Source: Candidatus Heimdallarchaeota archaeon (GTDB lineage Archaea > Asgardarchaeota > Heimdallarchaeia > Heimdallarchaeales > Heimdallarchaeaceae). Taken from it: DNA of 64,000 bases. The notes under the pieces were generated by a model. It was not told the origin of the DNA and did no database searches. It saw only the letters and a list, made by a program, of their open reading frames with translations. The translations under genes and the position numbers were made by a program. The number at the start of each line of letters is the position of its first letter. Positions within the stretch are counted from its first letter, which is position 1. Location of the stretch: NCBI GenBank assembly GCA_019057815.1, contig JAHLWR010000001.1, forward strand, positions 210,001-274,000, given 5' to 3'. This document shows positions 25,599 to 35,456 of the stretch, in pieces.

Positions 25599-28500
25599 CT
25601 ACAACCCTTTAGATGAAACGAAGTGAATAAAGTTCGTTTTTTCAGTGATAGGTTTATATTTTAAACCATCTCCAACGTAGAATTTGCTGAAGAATTCAAC
25701 CCATGTAAGTCTCAGAGCATTTAAGAAACTTAAGAGACCTTCAAGTGGTACAATAATCATCGACATCAATAAAACTGTTACCCACCATAAAACACTTAGT
25801 GGCTCTAATCCATCTATTAATCGTAAGGGTAGACCACTTAGAATTGCATGAACGAGTAATAAAGCCATTAATCGACTGAATGAAAGCGTGTTTGAAATTA
25901 ATGCGATTATGTGGTCTATACCATCGAGAATTCCATCTGTTTTTGCATGAAAATATTCAGATATGAACATAACAGGTAGCATGACAGCCATTATTATAAT
26001 AATAATGGTCATTACATTTGGGGGAATTTTGTGAACCCAAATACCTAGAGAATGAACTTCTAAACCTTCACCTACCATCATATTGTATAGTACACTGAAT
26101 ATACCAACATAGACTAAGGATAGGGAAGCGGGAGCAATTTTAGACGCGATACCATGACCAAATTTCATATTTTGAACAAATTTTAACAAAATTCCCAACT
26201 GAATTATTACAAAACCGACAACAATTGCGAATGTCAATAATAATTGAGTTTCGTGCATAGGGCTGATGAGAGGTATCCAATCCATCCCAATACCGTGGAA
26301 GAATTTTGGTATCAGCTCTTCATCACCAAAAAACGAACCAAAAAGCACACCCATGAAAGCTGAAGTTAAACCACAAATAATGAGCAATTCTGCTCCAGAA
26401 TAGAGATAGCCTAACATGGATTCATCAGGTTCGATTTTGTTTTTCTTTTTCTTATATAAGAGGAAACCACCGATTAAAGCTAGCATTAAACCATGACCCA
26501 AATCTGCGAACATCAATCCAAAGAGCAATGGAAAAGTATACTTGACTATTGAATAAGGGTCAACCTCGTTCAGATTTGGTTCTCCTATTCCTCCAACTAA
26601 ATCACGAATAACTCCCATAAACTTTCCTTGTTTTGTTATGGAAGGACTTATAAGAGGAACTTTTTCAGTGAAGGTAATCTTCATTTCAAATTTTGCCTCT
26701 TCATTAGCTTTTAAAATCTGGTCAATTTTATCTGCTGGAATCCATCCCCAGAGCGTAATTTCATCTTCCATAGTTTGGCAAGTTTCTTCTGTTCGGATTC
26801 TCTCAAGTTCTACCTCTATAATTTCGTTTACTGTAGCTAGTCTCTCGGATATAGAAGAGCATATTTCTTCAAGAGATTCATTAAGTTTTTCTTTTTCTGT
26901 GTTCAATTTTGCGATAGTTTCCTCAAGAGATTCATCAAGTTTCATTATTTCTGTATCAAATTCAATTTCCTGGAAAGAATACTCGCCCAACACCCTCAAA
27001 ACTGCAGGTTCATATTCCTTTAAAGATAAAACAAGAAGACGTTTCTCATTTCCTTTGGAATACTTTTGTTCTGAGAACCGAAACAAAATATTTCCATCAG
27101 TTACTTCCTTCAGGAAAAATTTTACTGCTTTGAACTGGCTTTTTGGTACTGTTCCTATTTTTGTTATTGTTTGAAAACCTTCTTCAAAAAGATCAATTTC
27201 TAAATCTTCTTTGTGAAATTGCGTTTCAAAAGTAAGAGAAAGATTCATTTGGTCTATTTTTTTCTGAATTTGGTTTCGTTCACTTGTAATAGATAAAATC
27301 TTTTCCTCGTTTTCCTGAAGGAAATTTTCAATGAAAGCTTTTGAGTGAATATATTGATCTACTAGTTTATATTTATTGGAAATTAGTGCTTCAGGAGTCT
27401 CAAATTGAGTTACATCTATAATTTTCTTTATCCTTGCTAGATATTGAGTAAGTTCCATCCTTTTCGAGTTGAGTTTTTCAATTCTCTCTTGATTTTGAGA
27501 ACCTATTTTAATTGGATGAACAGTATTTAATGATAAAAGAAGAGAAATGAACTGTCTTGAATATTCCTCAGAAGCTTCAAATTTCACAAATGAAGATTTT
27601 TTGGGGAACAATAATCCACCTTTTGCATGTAATCCTCTGTGAGATAAGGGAGTAATGCGTTTCACTCCAAGCTCAAGTTTTTTAGGAGTAATAATAGTTA
27701 ATTCGTCTCTTTCTTCACTTTTACTTTTTTTGTAATCAAAAGGAACCTCTGAGAGTTCATTCACATTAACTTCAAATGATAATAGTTTTAACTCCTCAAT
27801 AAAATCATTAAGCTGTTTCTTTCTTATCCATCCCCAGAGTGTAAGAGTTTTTTCGGAAGTTCTACCTTTTTCCTCCATTATTAAAAGATCATGAGCTACA
27901 TAAATAAGAGAAATTTTGTATAAGATTTTATCTTTTGATTTAGAGGTAATATTATCTAGTTCATTTTTTGCTTGCTCAAGATCTGTACCAACCCTACTAT
28001 AGAGCTTGTTGATACTCGCTGTTTTTGTAATTTTATCAATAGAATCAAAATCAGATAGATCTAATTTGGTAGTATCAAAATGATTCTCTTGAAGAACATC
28101 TTCTATCTGAGATTTGTAATCATTAAGAGAGACGCAAATAATAGCACGTCTTTCTGGATTATTTGTAGTTGTGCTCCAGAAAAAGAAATTATCTGCAGAT
28201 ATTTCTTTTATGTAGAAACGGATTAACTCTTCGTAAGAAGTGGGTATTTCACCAAGAAGTGTAAAAGTTCTAGAACCCGAAGATAACATATCAAGAGATA
28301 ACTCATTTTCTTCAACTTCTCCTTTAAATTTTGCTAATGCAGAAAGAATTCGTTCGTCCTTTAATAATTCTTGATATTTATCATATAATGAATTTATTTG
28401 ACTCTCCTTATTTTCTACAAGCGCTTTAATCTCAGAATCTAATTTGTTCAGATTGAAAAGAGTACTGTAATCTTCCTTTTCTAAAGTTGGAAGAGATGAA

Positions 28501-28745
28501 AAATCAAACCCCATTTTAAAACTCATTAGTCCTAATCGGTTATAACTCTCTTCGAGAGAGTCTTTTAATTGTTGTATCCTAGCCTGTTGTTTGGGAGATT
28601 GGGGGTCAACAATTTGTTGATTGAAAGATTCATTTCCATGAAGTTCTATTAATAGAGGAAGCGTATCATCTACTTTAGTCTGTACTTTAACAAGTATTTG
28701 AGGAGATGTAATAAGATTTTTAATCTTGTTCAAGCCTAGAACCAT
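25599..28745 (-). CDS. atpI: A/V-type ATP synthase subunit I with duplicated cytosolic arm
   Basis: This is the stator subunit of the membrane sector (V-ATPase a-type). The C-terminal part (about 715-1048) is the multi-helix membrane domain with GLMFADLGHG and LSFSRLMALLL, containing the conserved Arg of the proton path. At 1048 residues it is about 400 longer than usual. The extra length is a second copy of the cytosolic arm: LTLWGWIRKKQ near residue 302 pairs with ITLWGWIPADK near 663, and TLLGEIP near 161 pairs with TKIGTVP near 527, all offset by about 360. Coiled coils occur in both copies. GGTGA lies 7 nt before the ATG. Confidence 0.93.
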   Translation of the reverse strand: MVLGLNKIKNLITSPQILVKVQTKVDDTLPLLIELHGNESFNQQIVDPQSPKQQARIQQLKDSLEESYNRLGLMSFKMGFDFSSLPTLEKEDYSTLFNLNKLDSEIKALVENKESQINSLYDKYQELLKDERILSALAKFKGEVEENELSLDMLSSGSRTFTLLGEIPTSYEELIRFYIKEISADNFFFWSTTTNNPERRAIICVSLNDYKSQIEDVLQENHFDTTKLDLSDFDSIDKITKTASINKLYSRVGTDLEQAKNELDNITSKSKDKILYKISLIYVAHDLLIMEEKGRTSEKTLTLWGWIRKKQLNDFIEELKLLSFEVNVNELSEVPFDYKKSKSEERDELTIITPKKLELGVKRITPLSHRGLHAKGGLLFPKKSSFVKFEASEEYSRQFISLLLSLNTVHPIKIGSQNQERIEKLNSKRMELTQYLARIKKIIDVTQFETPEALISNKYKLVDQYIHSKAFIENFLQENEEKILSITSERNQIQKKIDQMNLSLTFETQFHKEDLEIDLFEEGFQTITKIGTVPKSQFKAVKFFLKEVTDGNILFRFSEQKYSKGNEKRLLVLSLKEYEPAVLRVLGEYSFQEIEFDTEIMKLDESLEETIAKLNTEKEKLNESLEEICSSISERLATVNEIIEVELERIRTEETCQTMEDEITLWGWIPADKIDQILKANEEAKFEMKITFTEKVPLISPSITKQGKFMGVIRDLVGGIGEPNLNEVDPYSIVKYTFPLLFGLMFADLGHGLMLALIGGFLLYKKKKNKIEPDESMLGYLYSGAELLIICGLTSAFMGVLFGSFFGDEELIPKFFHGIGMDWIPLISPMHETQLLLTFAIVVGFVIIQLGILLKFVQNMKFGHGIASKIAPASLSLVYVGIFSVLYNMMVGEGLEVHSLGIWVHKIPPNVMTIIIIIMAVMLPVMFISEYFHAKTDGILDGIDHIIALISNTLSFSRLMALLLVHAILSGLPLRLIDGLEPLSVLWWVTVLLMSMIIVPLEGLLSFLNALRLTWVEFFSKFYVGDGLKYKPITEKTNFIHFVSSKGL

Positions 28746-29292
28746 ATATGTTTCACCAGAGTGAAAATTATGTTAGATTACGAGAATTTAAGATTATTTT
28801 AAAGTCTTCCTCTCCGACAGAGATTAGGGTATAAAGTATCATAATAATGTTATTTCTCCAAGCATTTTTTCTTATTTTCTCAGGCATTTTTCCAATTGCA
28901 TTAACGTAAAGAAACTCTAGACATACTAGATTTATTTTTCAAAACATACTGATAGTGTCCTCTTTATACAAAATGCTAGTTTTCTTTAACAATAGGAAAA
29001 GATTCGACTAAATTGTTGAATCGTTTTAGAAGAGCAAAAAGAGTCGATGCCTTTTAATAGAATCTTGAAGGAATGAATAACATAATAACGATACCTAAAA
29101 CTAGGTCTAGAAATAACACAAAGTATAAAAACATCGAAGAGAGAGTGAATAAGCGCTCAAGTGAGCATAAGACTATAGGGAGATAGTAACAAAGACTATC
29201 AAAAACATTAAATACTAAATTAATAGTAACTGATTCATATAATCCTTATAGCTAAAGTTAAGCTCAAAATATAGCATAAAAGGTGAAATATA
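28746..29292. other. 547-nt divergent region between atpI and actin
   Basis: No confident gene is present. On the minus side, an AT-rich element at about 28828-28838 fits the atpI promoter. On the plus side, AGTATAAAAAC at about 29121 could drive actin with a leader of about 145 nt that holds small inverted repeats (GCTC/GAGC near 29155-29166, CTAT/ATAG near 29172-29185). A 37-codon basic frame runs 29073-29186 with AAGGA touching its ATG; I consider it unproven. Confidence 0.4.
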
Positions 29293-30429
29293 TTGGAAGA
29301 AGTAATAAGTAACAAACCACTCGTAATCGACAATGGTACTGGTTTCACTAAAAACGGTTTTGCTGGTGAAGACCAACCAAGAAGCGTTTTTCCAACTATT
29401 ATTGGTTATCCTAAATATCAGATAATCATGACAGATGTTGAACACTATGTCCGAGAGTACTACATTGGCGAAGAAGCTATCAATCTGCGTGGTGTGCTCA
29501 AACTTGTTTATCCTGTTGAGCATGGTCAAGTTCAAGATTGGGATGCTATGGAAAGAATTTGGCACTACACGTTTTATAATGATTTGCGTGTTAATCCTAA
29601 TGAACATCCTATTCTATTAACTGAACCTCCGCTGAACAAGAATCAGAACAAGGAGAAAATGGCTGAACTGATGTTTGATACATTTAATGTTCCTGCTATG
29701 TACATCTCCATGCAAGCTATTCTATCTCTCTATGCTTCTGGCCGTACAACTGGTATTGTCGTCGACTCTGGTGATGGTGTTACACACATCGTGCCAGTCT
29801 ATGAAGGTTTTGCTATCCATCACGCTATCCACAGATCAGATATCGGTGGTCGTGATGTTACTGACTACCTACGCAGACTCCTCAGACAACGAGGTTATTC
29901 ACTTTCCAGCAGTGCTGAACGTGAAATTGTCCGTGATATCAAAGAACGTCTTTGCTATGTTGCTCTTGACCCTGAAAAAGAATTAAGATTAGCTGAAAAA
30001 GTTTCAGGAATGGAGAAGACATACACTCTCCCTGATGGTGAGACACTTACCATTGGTGCAGAGAGATTCATGGCCCCTGAATTGTTCTACAACCCTGGCG
30101 CTATTGGATCAGAAGAAAATCCTCTAGACGATTTGATTTACCGATCAATTCAAAGCTGTGATATCGATCTCCGAAGAGATTTATATGCAAATATAGTTCT
30201 ATCTGGTGGTTCAACAATGTTCCCAGGTCTTAAAGAACGTCTACATAAAGAAATAACTGAACTCGTTCCTGAGACTATAGAAATAAAGATCATTGCCCCA
30301 CCCGAGAGAAGATATTCAGTCTGGATAGGTGGAAGTATTCTTAGCAGCCTTAAGACATTCACAAAGTTGTGGGTAACCAAGAAAGAGTACCAAGAAAGTG
30401 GACCAACTGCAGTTTATCGTTGCATTTAA
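29293..30429 (+). CDS. Asgard actin homolog
   Basis: These 378 residues are about the size of eukaryotic actin. The sequence has the phosphate-1 loop [15 protein letters not shown], phosphate-2 [17 protein letters not shown], the [10 protein letters not shown] and [11 protein letters not shown] segments, the adenosine loop [23 protein letters not shown], and the C-terminal [14 protein letters not shown] that matches the actin end. It is closer in these motifs to eukaryotic actin than to MreB or crenactin. The start is TTG 29293 with GGTGA 6-7 nt upstream. It is expected to form filaments of the archaeal cytoskeleton. Confidence 0.95.
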   Translation: MEEVISNKPLVIDNGTGFTKNGFAGEDQPRSVFPTIIGYPKYQIIMTDVEHYVREYYIGEEAINLRGVLKLVYPVEHGQVQDWDAMERIWHYTFYNDLRVNPNEHPILLTEPPLNKNQNKEKMAELMFDTFNVPAMYISMQAILSLYASGRTTGIVVDSGDGVTHIVPVYEGFAIHHAIHRSDIGGRDVTDYLRRLLRQRGYSLSSSAEREIVRDIKERLCYVALDPEKELRLAEKVSGMEKTYTLPDGETLTIGAERFMAPELFYNPGAIGSEENPLDDLIYRSIQSCDIDLRRDLYANIVLSGGSTMFPGLKERLHKEITELVPETIEIKIIAPPERRYSVWIGGSILSSLKTFTKLWVTKKEYQESGPTAVYRCI

Positions 30430-30431
30430 GG

Positions 30432-30475
30432 TGCATAATTTCTTTCTTTTTTCTTTTATTTTTTATTAATCTAAA
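30432..30475 (+). terminator. T-rich terminator-like stretch after actin
   Basis: A dense T tract (TTTCTTTCTTTTTTC, then TTTTATTTTTTATT) starts about 10 nt after the actin stop codon and fits archaeal intrinsic termination. About 240 AT-rich nt without a recognisable feature follow before prefoldin. Confidence 0.45.
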
Positions 30476-30718
30476 TGTTAAATTGTTTTTTTGTACATTG
30501 TTTTTCGAAAAACAGAATATACAAAGCCTTATGGGAGAATTTTTGCCTTTAAAGGTGTTTTCACTACTTTCTTTGTAATTATTAAAAAGGTTTTACGCAT
30601 TCTTCCATCCTGATTTGGTTTTATTAGAAATTACAAGTAATTAGTAAAGTGTAAAACACCAAAAGACTTATTTTATTTCTCCATTTGCATGTTTTAATAA
30701 TAAAAATGAGGTTTTCTA

Positions 30719-31063
30719 ATGTCCACACCACAACAACTTACTCCTGAACAGCAACAAGATGTTCAACGTTTTAATCAGTTAGTTCAACAACTAGAGATTC
30801 TAAAGATGCAGATTCAGCAACTAGAAGTTGAAAAACGCGACGTTGATATTGCTCTAAAAGAAACTGAAACTATGGCTTCCGATGCTGTTATTTATCGTTC
30901 AGTTGGCAGGCTTTTATTCAAAGACAGCCTAGAAAATGTAAAGAAAAACTTGGTTTCTCAACAGGAAAAGGGAGAAGTAAGGATTTCATCATTACGCAAT
31001 CGTGAACAAAAAATCACAAAATCTGTAAATGAACTCAAAGAGAAACTTATGACGAAGAGCTAG
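30719..31063 (+). CDS. pfdB: Prefoldin beta subunit
   Basis: The 114 residues form two long coiled-coil helices around a short beta region with VYRSVGRLLF (seen here as VIYRSVGRLLFKDS), the hallmark of beta prefoldin. Six subunits form the jellyfish-shaped chaperone that captures unfolded proteins, including actin in eukaryotes; an actin gene lies 290 nt upstream. It is followed by a DUF3194 gene, a neighbour pair known in archaea. Confidence 0.93.
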   Translation: MSTPQQLTPEQQQDVQRFNQLVQQLEILKMQIQQLEVEKRDVDIALKETETMASDAVIYRSVGRLLFKDSLENVKKNLVSQQEKGEVRISSLRNREQKITKSVNELKEKLMTKS

Positions 31064-31115
31064 TTTTAAGAAGAAATTATATCTTTTTTTCTCATAGCTT
31101 TAGAGTTGATGTTTA

Positions 31116-31430
31116 ATGACGTCTGATATAATAGATATTGGGATAGGTCAATTAGATGATGAACGGTTAGAAGAACTTGCTATCAAAATAGAGACACAAC
31201 TCCATAAATATCTTAGAAAGCATCCTCAATGGGATCTATTATCAGATTTCTCAATTCTTATTAAACTCTCACAAGACGAAGATAATGTTCTCACACTTGA
31301 TTTGGAGTATAACACGACAGGAGCACTTACATCCTCTCAACATGAACAAATACATGAAAATCTTGCAATTCAAGCTGAAGAAATTTTGAAAGAGGCGCTT
31401 ATTTGTCTGAAGAATTCCAAAAAATCATAA
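31116..31430 (+). CDS. DUF3194-family protein
   Basis: This is a 104-residue alpha/beta protein with LAIKIETQLHKYL, DFSILIKLSQDED and an alpha-helical C-terminus. It matches the small archaeal family DUF3194, which commonly follows prefoldin beta. No biochemical role is known to me. It starts 52 nt after pfdB, and its end overlaps the start of the DHH phosphoesterase by 28 nt. Confidence 0.7.
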   Translation: MTSDIIDIGIGQLDDERLEELAIKIETQLHKYLRKHPQWDLLSDFSILIKLSQDEDNVLTLDLEYNTTGALTSSQHEQIHENLAIQAEEILKEALICLKNSKKS

Positions 31431-32422
31431 ATTATGTACAAGAACATAAGTGTCAACACATAGGTATTTTTGCTCACCAAAATGCCGACCCCGATGCAAT
31501 AGCTAGCGCCATCGGGTTAAAATATTTGATTCTATCTTACTTTCCCTTGATTCATGTAACTCTTTATGCTTCTTCCCTTAGTTTGCTCTCCCAGAAAATC
31601 CTATCAAATTATGATGAGAAATTTGAAGATAATATTGTACAGAATAATCTAGATGCTATTTTTCTGTGTGATACAAATAATTTGATCCAATTGGGTGATA
31701 TATCAATAGACGAATATATTTCCAACAATGTTCCTGTTTTTATTATTGATCATCATTCTTATCATGAATTCACAAAACAAGCTATTGTATCAATTGTCAA
31801 ACCTATTACTTCAACAGCTGAAATTATTGCACAAATATATAAGGAAACAGCAATTCAATTACCTGAAAACGTTGGAACAATTTTACTTTCAGGAGTGCTT
31901 TTTGATACTAGGAGATTTATCCATACCTCACCTGCAACGTTTGAATTAACACAGTTTTTGATAGCGAATGGAGGAAACTATGACACAGCACTCTCTATCT
32001 TACAAAAACCATTTACAAAGTCTGAACGTATAGCTCATCTTAAAGGAGCAAAGCGAATGATTATTCATTATGAGGATAGGGGAATTGTTGTTGTTTCACA
32101 TGTTGGCTCTTACGAATCCTCTGTTGCTAGATCCCTTGTAAATTTAGGTTCAGATTTTGCTGTAGTTTTTGCTTTAACCTCCTCGGACGAATTGCGAATT
32201 AGTTTTCGTTGCTCTAATAATTATGCTTCTAAAACCGCTATAAATCTTGGAGAACTTGCTAATAAGATTGCCACAAAATTTGGTGGCACGGGAGGAGGAC
32301 ACAAAACTGCAGCAGGAGCGAATATTAAAGATATTAAAGAATTTCCCAAGAATAAAGATAAAATCGCTAAATTCTTGCTAAACATATTACTTGAAGAATT
32401 AGAGTTGCTGAAAGAAACTTAG
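31403..32422 (+). CDS. DHH-family phosphoesterase (NrnA/RecJ-like)
   Basis: The metal-binding motifs of the DHH family are present: HQNADPDAIASAIG near the N-terminus, LCDTNN, IIDHHSYH, and the DHHA1 substrate-binding signature GGTGGGHKTAAGA near the C-terminus. At 339 residues it resembles NrnA oligoribonuclease/pAp phosphatases, which degrade short RNAs or cyclic dinucleotide products. The start is TTG 31403, within the end of the DUF3194 gene, suggesting coupled translation. Confidence 0.88.
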   Translation: MSEEFQKIINYVQEHKCQHIGIFAHQNADPDAIASAIGLKYLILSYFPLIHVTLYASSLSLLSQKILSNYDEKFEDNIVQNNLDAIFLCDTNNLIQLGDISIDEYISNNVPVFIIDHHSYHEFTKQAIVSIVKPITSTAEIIAQIYKETAIQLPENVGTILLSGVLFDTRRFIHTSPATFELTQFLIANGGNYDTALSILQKPFTKSERIAHLKGAKRMIIHYEDRGIVVVSHVGSYESSVARSLVNLGSDFAVVFALTSSDELRISFRCSNNYASKTAINLGELANKIATKFGGTGGGHKTAAGANIKDIKEFPKNKDKIAKFLLNILLEELELLKET

Positions 32423-32432
32423 AGGTTTTTAA

Positions 32433-33929
32433 GTGATGAATGAGTTCATTTCTTTTCGAAATTTTAGTTTTCGTTATTACTTGAGGAAGGAATGGTCTTT
32501 AAAATCAGTGGACCTTAATATAAAAAAAGGGGAACTTATTATTCTTACAGGACCTAGTGGTTCTGGAAAAACCTCAGTATGCTATTCAATAAATGGTCTC
32601 ATTCCTCATTTTTATGCTGGGGAAGTTAAAGGAAATGTATTTGTAGCGGAAAAAAAGGTAAGTAAAAGACCAGTCTCAGAATTAAGTAAAAAAATTGGTT
32701 ATATTCCCCAAAGAGCTGAAAATTCTTTCGTCACGCCATATGTTTTCAGTGAATTAGCTTTTCCTCTTGAATATCGAAGTTTCTCTAAAGAGAGTATAAA
32801 AAACAAAATTCTTGAACTTGCAAATTATTTGGATCTTACAAAACTCTTGAAGAGAAACCCAAATGAATTATCTGAAGGTGAAAAACAGAAATTGGCAATT
32901 GGGTGCGCTTTAGTTACAGAACCCGAAATTATTGTAGCTGACGAGCCTTTAGCAAATCTGGATTATTCTAACCAACAAAAGATTATTACAATTTTCAAAT
33001 CACTTCAACAGAAAGGAAAAACGATTATCATAGCGACACACGAGTATTTCAAATATAGAGAGCTCAACCCAAGATTCATACAGATTGAAAAAGGACAAAT
33101 AACGGGGAATCTTATAGAAAATGGGGAAGGAAGTAAAAAGGAATTCGAAATCATCAAAAAGAAATTATGTCTCAACGATATCAAAAGTGAAAAAGAAAGC
33201 GAAGTTTCAAAAAGTGAGGTAGAAGTGAAAAATCTTAGCTTTAAATTTTCGAATGGTTTTTCTATTTCAGATATTAATTTCACAACAAATCGTGGCAAAG
33301 TAATAGGGTTGATTGGTGACAATGGTTCTGGAAAAACCACTCTTTTTAGACTACTTTGTGGATTTTTAAAACCTGATTCTGGTTCAATAAAACTGTCTGG
33401 AAAAGACCTGAAAGATTGGAATTGGTCGGAATTAGCAGCGTATTTAGGGGTTATTTTTCAGGATCCAGATAAACAGTTTTTTGAAGAAGAAATTGGGAAA
33501 GAGGCAGTTTTTATTTCAAAAAACTTAGACTTGAATCTTATAGACACTAATAAAATTGAGAACGAATTATCCAGTTGTCATTTAGAGAATTATGTGTTAT
33601 ATAATCCCCATTCTTTATCACATGGGGAGAAGAGACGATTAGCATTTGTTTCCTCAACGTTTCACAAACCAGAACTTATCTTAATTGATGAAGTAACTAA
33701 TGGACTCGATAGAGAAAATAAAGAATGGGTATCTAATCAAATATTAAAACTTAAACAAGAAAATAAAATGTTAATTATTGTATCTCATGATTGGCATTGG
33801 TTATCAAAATTTGTAGATGAGATTATTTACCTTAAGAACGGAAGAATTGAACAAGTATTAAATAAAGACCAATTTTACAGCATTCTTCAGAAAGCTACAA
33901 AGGGTGAAACTATTCTTTTGGAGAGATGA
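32433..33929 (+). CDS. ECF transporter energizing module, two fused ATPase domains
   Basis: Two ABC ATPase domains lie in one chain of 498 residues. The first has Walker A GPSGSGKTS, signature LSEGEKQKLA and Walker B IIVADEP; the second, from about residue 265, has GDNGSGKTT, LSHGEKRRLA and LILIDEV. The LNEGEK/LSHGEK-type signatures and Q-loop IFQDPDKQFF are typical of EcfA/CbiO proteins. It works with the T component encoded next, from which it is 3 nt apart. The substrate-binding S component is not in the window. Confidence 0.9.
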   Translation: MMNEFISFRNFSFRYYLRKEWSLKSVDLNIKKGELIILTGPSGSGKTSVCYSINGLIPHFYAGEVKGNVFVAEKKVSKRPVSELSKKIGYIPQRAENSFVTPYVFSELAFPLEYRSFSKESIKNKILELANYLDLTKLLKRNPNELSEGEKQKLAIGCALVTEPEIIVADEPLANLDYSNQQKIITIFKSLQQKGKTIIIATHEYFKYRELNPRFIQIEKGQITGNLIENGEGSKKEFEIIKKKLCLNDIKSEKESEVSKSEVEVKNLSFKFSNGFSISDINFTTNRGKVIGLIGDNGSGKTTLFRLLCGFLKPDSGSIKLSGKDLKDWNWSELAAYLGVIFQDPDKQFFEEEIGKEAVFISKNLDLNLIDTNKIENELSSCHLENYVLYNPHSLSHGEKRRLAFVSSTFHKPELILIDEVTNGLDRENKEWVSNQILKLKQENKMLIIVSHDWHWLSKFVDEIIYLKNGRIEQVLNKDQFYSILQKATKGETILLER

Positions 33930-33932
33930 ATA

Positions 33933-34670
33933 TTGAGTATAGAAAACTATTCCGACGATAAAACCTTCTTTCATTTGTCTAAGAAATACTCAATTGATTC
34001 CCGTACAAAACTAGTAATCTTATCCTTAATGCTTTTTTCCATTTTCTTTTTCAGAGATTGGATAGTCCTATTGTCTTTAACTGCTACTTCTGTGCTATTT
34101 GTAATTCTAGTGAAACCTAAAATTGTTTTCTTGATTAGATTTATAGTATTCTTACTTGTTTTTTCATGTTTAGCAACCTTTTTTGCGTATCGTTCTAATT
34201 CAACTATTGATCCGTTTGAAATTTTTGCTATTATCAGTAGTAGATTTTTGACCACGTTTTTTATCATTACATGGTTCTTTAGCTCAGTACAACCTTATGA
34301 ACTCGCGGTTGTTCTTGAAAAGATGTATGTACCCACCAGAATCACTTGGTTTCTTACAACTATTTATCAATTTATTCCAATTCTTACAAAAGAAGCTCAA
34401 ACCATAAACGAGATTAGAAAATTAAAAGGTTTAACAGCAAAAATGTGGCAATTCAAGAAACAAGTTATTATAATAAAAAGTACGTTGAAGCCGTTAATAA
34501 GCGGAACAATGAATAAAGCAATAGATTTAGCAGAAGCAATGACAATAAAGGGATTTCAACCAAATATTAGAAGAGAGCACATAGTTAACATGAATTTAAG
34601 AATATACGATTTAATTCTAATATTGGTTATGGGAACCTCTCTAATATGTCTAATTATATTTGTAAGATAA
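33933..34670 (+). CDS. ECF transporter T component (EcfT/CbiQ family)
   Basis: This 245-residue membrane protein has about five hydrophobic segments and the cytosolic coupling region with ARG-like motifs; here the conserved segments read NEIRKLKGLTAK and LAEAMTIKGFQ. It starts at TTG 33933, 3 nt after the fused ATPase gene. The T component links the ATPases to interchangeable S components for vitamin or metal uptake. Confidence 0.88.
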   Translation: MSIENYSDDKTFFHLSKKYSIDSRTKLVILSLMLFSIFFFRDWIVLLSLTATSVLFVILVKPKIVFLIRFIVFLLVFSCLATFFAYRSNSTIDPFEIFAIISSRFLTTFFIITWFFSSVQPYELAVVLEKMYVPTRITWFLTTIYQFIPILTKEAQTINEIRKLKGLTAKMWQFKKQVIIIKSTLKPLISGTMNKAIDLAEAMTIKGFQPNIRREHIVNMNLRIYDLILILVMGTSLICLIIFVR

Positions 34671-34682
34671 CTATCAACACAA

Positions 34683-35309
34683 CTATTTTTTAATCCTTTC
34701 TAGAATAATTTTGAGAATGTCTCTATGTACATCTTCTTTTTCTCGTGAAACATTTATGAGAAAGAATAAGTCGGGAAATTCATTAACAAGTTCTAAGTAG
34801 ATATTTCTCACTCGTTGAAGACTTTCATGCTTTTCAAAAGTATTGGTTCCATGTGTTCTTTCTTTAGATATCCTTTCTACTGCCTCATCGACACTTAAAT
34901 CTAGTAAAATAACGATTTTTGGTTCAATTGCAATTTTCATATTTTCGTTGAGAATATATTTCCAATTTAACCCTCTAGAACCTTGGTAAGCTACAGATGA
35001 GAAATAATAACGATCTGTAACAATTATCTTACCTTGATGAAGTAATGGAATAACTTCCTCTTTTAAATGGAGTTTTCTATCCTCTAGAAACAGTTTAAAT
35101 TCCTCTTCAACCGATAAACGTGTCGGAGCAAAAAAGCTTTCACGTAGTTTTTTTCCTTGTTCTGACCACTTTGTAGGTTCAGTTGTATATTCTGCATCAT
35201 AACTCAACGAACAGAGACGTTCAACAAGTAACTTTGAATGAGTAGTTTTTCCAGAACCATCAATTCCTTCCAAACAGATAAGAAAACCAGCAGAGGTTGA
35301 ATCAGACAT
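34683..35309 (-). CDS. tmk: Thymidylate kinase
   Basis: This is a P-loop nucleoside monophosphate kinase with FLICLEGIDGSGKTT at the N-terminus, EPTKWSEQG, VTDRYYFSSVAYQG (the DRY motif) and a lid region RISKERTHGTN. It phosphorylates dTMP to dTDP. The start ATG 35309 gives 208 residues, the family norm; a longer in-frame upstream stretch encodes a hydrophobic run without similarity. It is convergent with the ECF genes. Confidence 0.92.
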   Translation of the reverse strand: MSDSTSAGFLICLEGIDGSGKTTHSKLLVERLCSLSYDAEYTTEPTKWSEQGKKLRESFFAPTRLSVEEEFKLFLEDRKLHLKEEVIPLLHQGKIIVTDRYYFSSVAYQGSRGLNWKYILNENMKIAIEPKIVILLDLSVDEAVERISKERTHGTNTFEKHESLQRVRNIYLELVNEFPDLFFLINVSREKEDVHRDILKIILERIKK

Positions 35310-35456
35310 GGTGTCAAATGTATGCTCAATAAATAAAATACTTGTGGTCAACAACTTCTCAAAAACAATAAAATATAAAATCATCCCTTTTTAGGAAAGC
35401 TTTAAATTCCTACTTTTCCCGTTTGATTTAACCTAGAGGCCATATCTCTGGTTGAT

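Noticed and set aside
29073-29186. 37-codon basic frame before actin as a gene
   Set aside because: AAGGA touches the ATG with no spacing, the composition is unremarkable, and no homolog is recognised.
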